DNA of 7,548 nucleotides from JALHMQ01 sp020248785 (GTDB lineage Bacteria > Pseudomonadota > Gammaproteobacteria > Burkholderiales > Burkholderiaceae_F). The translations under genes and the position numbers were made by a program. The stretch lies in NCBI GenBank assembly GCA_046343415.1, contig JBKDNL010000053.1:1-7548 (forward strand), written 5' to 3'. Positions 4,813-7,548 of this stretch are shown here, piece by piece. Numbering within the stretch: the first letter of the stretch is position 1; each line of letters starts with the position of its first letter. The notes under the pieces were generated by a model. It saw only the letters and a list, made by a program, of their open reading frames with translations, searched no databases and was not told where the DNA came from.

Positions 4813-7548
4813 ATGGCCGACGACGCCAAGGGCCGCGCATCGCAGCGCGACACGCACCAGCGCAACGCGACGAAGGACAGCGGCAAGCCCGCCGCCGATC
4901 CCAACAGCCGCAAGTACCCGCTGAACCTTCCCGACACGCCGTTTCCGATGCGCGGCGACCTGCCCAAGCGCGAGCCGGGCTGGGTCAAGGCGTGGGAAGA
5001 GAACAAGACCTACACCGCGATCCGCGCGGCGCGCGCCAAGGCCGGCGCACCCAAATTCATCCTGCACGATGGCCCGCCGTACGCCAACAGCGAGATCCAC
5101 CTGGGCACGGCGGTCAACAAGATCCTGAAGGACATGGTGGTGAAATCGCGCTCGATGGCCGGCTTCGACGCGGTGTACGTGCCGGGCTGGGACTGCCACG
5201 GCATGCCCATCGAGATCCACATCGAGAAGAAGTTCGGCAAGCACCTGCCGCGTGCCGAGGTGCAGGCCAAGGCACGGGCCCATGCCGCCGAGCAGATCGC
5301 GTTGCAGATGGCCGGCTTCAAGCGCCTCGGCGTGCTGGGCGACTGGGACAACCCGTACAAGACCATGACCTTCAAGGCCGAGGCGGACGAGATCCGCACG
5401 CTCGGCCGCATGATCGAGCGCGGCTTCGTCTACCGTGGCCTGAAGCCCGTGAACTGGTGCTTCGACTGCAACTCGGCGCTGGCCGAGGCCGAGGTCGAGT
5501 ACATCGACAAGAAGACCCCGGCGATCGACGTCGCCTTTCCGCTGCTGCAGGAGGAGGAGGCAAGGGTCGCCGCCGCCTTCGGGGTCGCTGCCCTGGGCAA
5601 GCCCACCTGCACGGTGATCTGGACCACAACCCCGTGGACCATCCCGGCCAACCAAGCGCTCAACTTCCACCCGGAGTTTGTTTACGCGCTGGTGGACACC
5701 GGGGACCGCCTGTTGATTCTCGCCCGCGATCTGGTCGACTCCTGTCTGCAGCGCTTCGGGCTCAAGGGCCGCGTGCTGGCAGAAACCGTCGGCGCCCGGC
5801 TGGAGCGCGTGCGCTTTGCCCATCCGCTCGCCCGATTGGACCCGGGCTTCGACCGCGCCTCGCCCGTGTTCCTCGGCGACTACGTGACGGCCGACGCCGG
5901 CACCGGCATCGTGCACTCGTCGCCGGCCTACGGCCTGGAGGACTTCGAGTCCTGCAAGGCCTACGGCATGACCAACGACCAGATTCTCAACCCGGTGCAG
6001 GGCGACGGGCACTACGCCGGCGAATTTCCGCTGTTTGGCGGATTGAAGATCTGGAACGCGAATCCAAGAATCGTGGACGCCCTGCGCGTGGCCGGTAACC
6101 TGCTGCACGCCGCGCAGCAGGACCACTCGTACATGCACTGCTGGCGCCACAAGACGCCGCTCATTTATCGCGCGGCCAGCCAGTGGTTCGTGCGGATGGA
6201 CGGTGCCACGCGCGAGACCGCCGGCGTGATGCGGACCGAGACGGTAGGCCAGACGCTGCGCCAGACCGCGCTGCATGCGATCGAGCAGACCGGCTTCTAC
6301 CCGGCCTGGGGCAAGGCGCGCCTGCACGGCATGATCGCCAACCGGCCCGACTGGTGCATCTCGCGCCAGCGCAACTGGGGCGTGCCGCTGCCGTTGTTCC
6401 TCAGGAAGAGCGACGGCAGCCTGCATCCGCGCACGCTGGAGCTGCTGGAGGCCGCCGCGCAGAAGGTGGAGCAAGGCGGCATCGAGGCATGGTCGGAGGC
6501 GGGCATCGAGGACTTCCTGCCGGCGGCGGAGGCGGCCGAGTACGAGAAGTCGAACGACATCCTCGACGTGTGGTTCGACTCGGGCTCCACGCACCGCACC
6601 GTGATGCGCGGCTCGCACCGCGCCGATCTTGCCTACCCCGCCGACCTGTACCTGGAAGGCTCTGACCAGCACCGCGGCTGGTTCCACTCGTCGCTGCTGA
6701 TCGGTGCCGCCATCGACGGGCGGGCGCCGTACAAGGGCCTGCTCACCCACGGCTTCGTGGTCGACGCGCAGGGCCGCAAGATGAGCAAGTCGCTCGGCAA
6801 TGGCATCGATCCGCGTGAACTGGCGGACAAGATGGGCGCGGAGATCATGCGCCTGTGGGTCGCTTCGACCGACTACTCGGGCGAGATGTCGATCGGCGAG
6901 GAGATCCTCAAGCGCGTCGTCGAGGCCTACCGCCGGATCCGCAACACCCTGCGCTTCCTGCTGGCCAACACGAGCGACTTCGACATTGGCCGCGACGCGG
7001 TACCGGTGGAGAAGATGCTGGAGATCGACCGCTATGCGCTGGCGCTGACGCGCGAATTCCAGGCCGAGGTCCTGAAGAGCTACGAGACCTACGAGTTCCA
7101 CCCCGCGGTGGCACGACTGCAGACCTTCTGCTCGGAGGACCTGGGGGCGCTCTACCTCGACATCCTCAAGGATCGCCTGTACACCACCCGGGCCGACAGC
7201 CTGGCGCGCCGTTCGGCGCAGACCGCGCTGTGGCACATCGGCTCCAGCGTCCTGCGCCTCATGGCGCCGTTCCTGTCCTTTACCGCGGAAGAGGCCTTCA
7301 AGGTGTTTGCGCCCGGCCAGGGGACGATCTTTGCCCAGACCTATCACGAGCTTCCCGGCGTGCCGGGGCACGAGGCGCTGCTCGCCAAGTGGGGCATGAT
7401 CCGCGCCGTGCGCGCCGAGGTGCTCAAGGCCATCGAGGCGCAGCGCGAGGCCGGCAAGGTGGGCTCCTCGCTGCAGGCCGAGGTCGATCTGTGGGTGGCG
7501 GGCGAGCGTCACGCGACCGTGGCCACGCTGGGCGAAGACCTGAAGTTC
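4813..7548 (+). CDS. ileS: Isoleucine--tRNA ligase (IleRS), 3' end outside the window
   Basis: This class I synthetase activates isoleucine with ATP, charges tRNA-Ile and edits mischarged valine. The window holds 912 codons with no stop; the C-terminal zinc-binding region lies beyond the edge. Residues 1-33 are a polar tail before the conserved start KYPLNLPDTPFPMRGDLPKR. The first signature region HDGPPYAN (85-92) continues S-E-I, then H-L-G-T (96-99), where the family normally has G-(D/S/N)-I and HxGH. The rest looks intact: PGWDCHGMPIE (about 130-140), the CP1 editing motifs WTTTPWT (270-276) and DAGTGIVHSSPAYGLEDF (361-378) with D377 at the editing aspartate position, ISRQRNWGVP in the middle of the chain, DVWFDSG (585-591), YLEGSDQHRGWFHSS (613-627), KMSKS (656-660) and the anticodon-binding helical domain. 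Codon use matches its neighbours apart from a short AT-richer patch at about 6022-6074. It follows ribF and has its own strong Shine-Dalgarno. Confidence 0.98.
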   Translation, partial: MADDAKGRASQRDTHQRNATKDSGKPAADPNSRKYPLNLPDTPFPMRGDLPKREPGWVKAWEENKTYTAIRAARAKAGAPKFILHDGPPYANSEIHLGTAVNKILKDMVVKSRSMAGFDAVYVPGWDCHGMPIEIHIEKKFGKHLPRAEVQAKARAHAAEQIALQMAGFKRLGVLGDWDNPYKTMTFKAEADEIRTLGRMIERGFVYRGLKPVNWCFDCNSALAEAEVEYIDKKTPAIDVAFPLLQEEEARVAAAFGVAALGKPTCTVIWTTTPWTIPANQALNFHPEFVYALVDTGDRLLILARDLVDSCLQRFGLKGRVLAETVGARLERVRFAHPLARLDPGFDRASPVFLGDYVTADAGTGIVHSSPAYGLEDFESCKAYGMTNDQILNPVQGDGHYAGEFPLFGGLKIWNANPRIVDALRVAGNLLHAAQQDHSYMHCWRHKTPLIYRAASQWFVRMDGATRETAGVMRTETVGQTLRQTALHAIEQTGFYPAWGKARLHGMIANRPDWCISRQRNWGVPLPLFLRKSDGSLHPRTLELLEAAAQKVEQGGIEAWSEAGIEDFLPAAEAAEYEKSNDILDVWFDSGSTHRTVMRGSHRADLAYPADLYLEGSDQHRGWFHSSLLIGAAIDGRAPYKGLLTHGFVVDAQGRKMSKSLGNGIDPRELADKMGAEIMRLWVASTDYSGEMSIGEEILKRVVEAYRRIRNTLRFLLANTSDFDIGRDAVPVEKMLEIDRYALALTREFQAEVLKSYETYEFHPAVARLQTFCSEDLGALYLDILKDRLYTTRADSLARRSAQTALWHIGSSVLRLMAPFLSFTAEEAFKVFAPGQGTIFAQTYHELPGVPGHEALLAKWGMIRAVRAEVLKAIEAQREAGKVGSSLQAEVDLWVAGERHATVATLGEDLKF

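Noticed and set aside
4779..6098. Plus-strand open frame of 439 codons within ileS
   Set aside because: It is out of frame with IleRS, which is supported over the whole stretch by conserved motifs and a strong Shine-Dalgarno.
3655..7512. Minus-strand open frame of 1285 codons opposite ribF and ileS
   Set aside because: ribF and ileS lie in the same plus-strand frame, and their GC-biased codons suppress stops in one antisense frame, so one long antisense frame spans both. Its translation shows no family motif, whereas the sense strand has clear RibF and IleRS motifs.

Overview
The window is GC-rich (roughly two thirds G+C by eye) and looks like a housekeeping stretch of a betaproteobacterial chromosome, most likely order Burkholderiales. 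The evidence is the protein sequences (for example the IleRS segments reading SSPAYGLEDF and WCFDCNSALAEAEVEY) and the ribF-ileS gene pair beside purN and an RsmB/NOP-family methyltransferase. I cannot resolve the genus. No mobile element, tRNA, rRNA, CRISPR array or prophage gene is visible.

Layout. Positions 1-188 carry no convincing gene, only two GC-rich hairpins and one weak promoter-like hexamer. Positions 189-3620 hold three minus-strand genes transcribed purN -> RsmB/NOP-type RNA m5C methyltransferase -> MscS-family channel. purN and the methyltransferase are one base apart, and the methyltransferase and channel overlap by four bases (ATGA), so this is a tightly coupled operon. Positions 3621-3759 are a 139-bp divergent promoter region with a perfect TATAAT on the plus strand. 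Positions 3760-7548 hold two plus-strand genes: ribF (complete) and ileS (912 codons, running off the right edge). An 84-bp gap between them contains a stable hairpin and a strong Shine-Dalgarno for ileS.

How the genes fit together. The plus-strand pair supplies FMN/FAD and charged isoleucyl-tRNA. The minus-strand operon supplies a purine-biosynthesis enzyme, an RNA-modifying enzyme and an osmotic-release channel. These are core functions whose proximity is probably ancestral rather than a dedicated pathway. I do not see a novel multi-gene system. The one notable anomaly is in IleRS: the class I 'HIGH' signature reads H-L-G-T (residues 96-99) and is preceded by S-E where G-D or G-S is usual, while KMSKS and the editing-site motifs are intact. 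At the DNA level the His-to-Thr change can be explained by two compensating one-base indels, so it should be checked as real variation versus sequence error.
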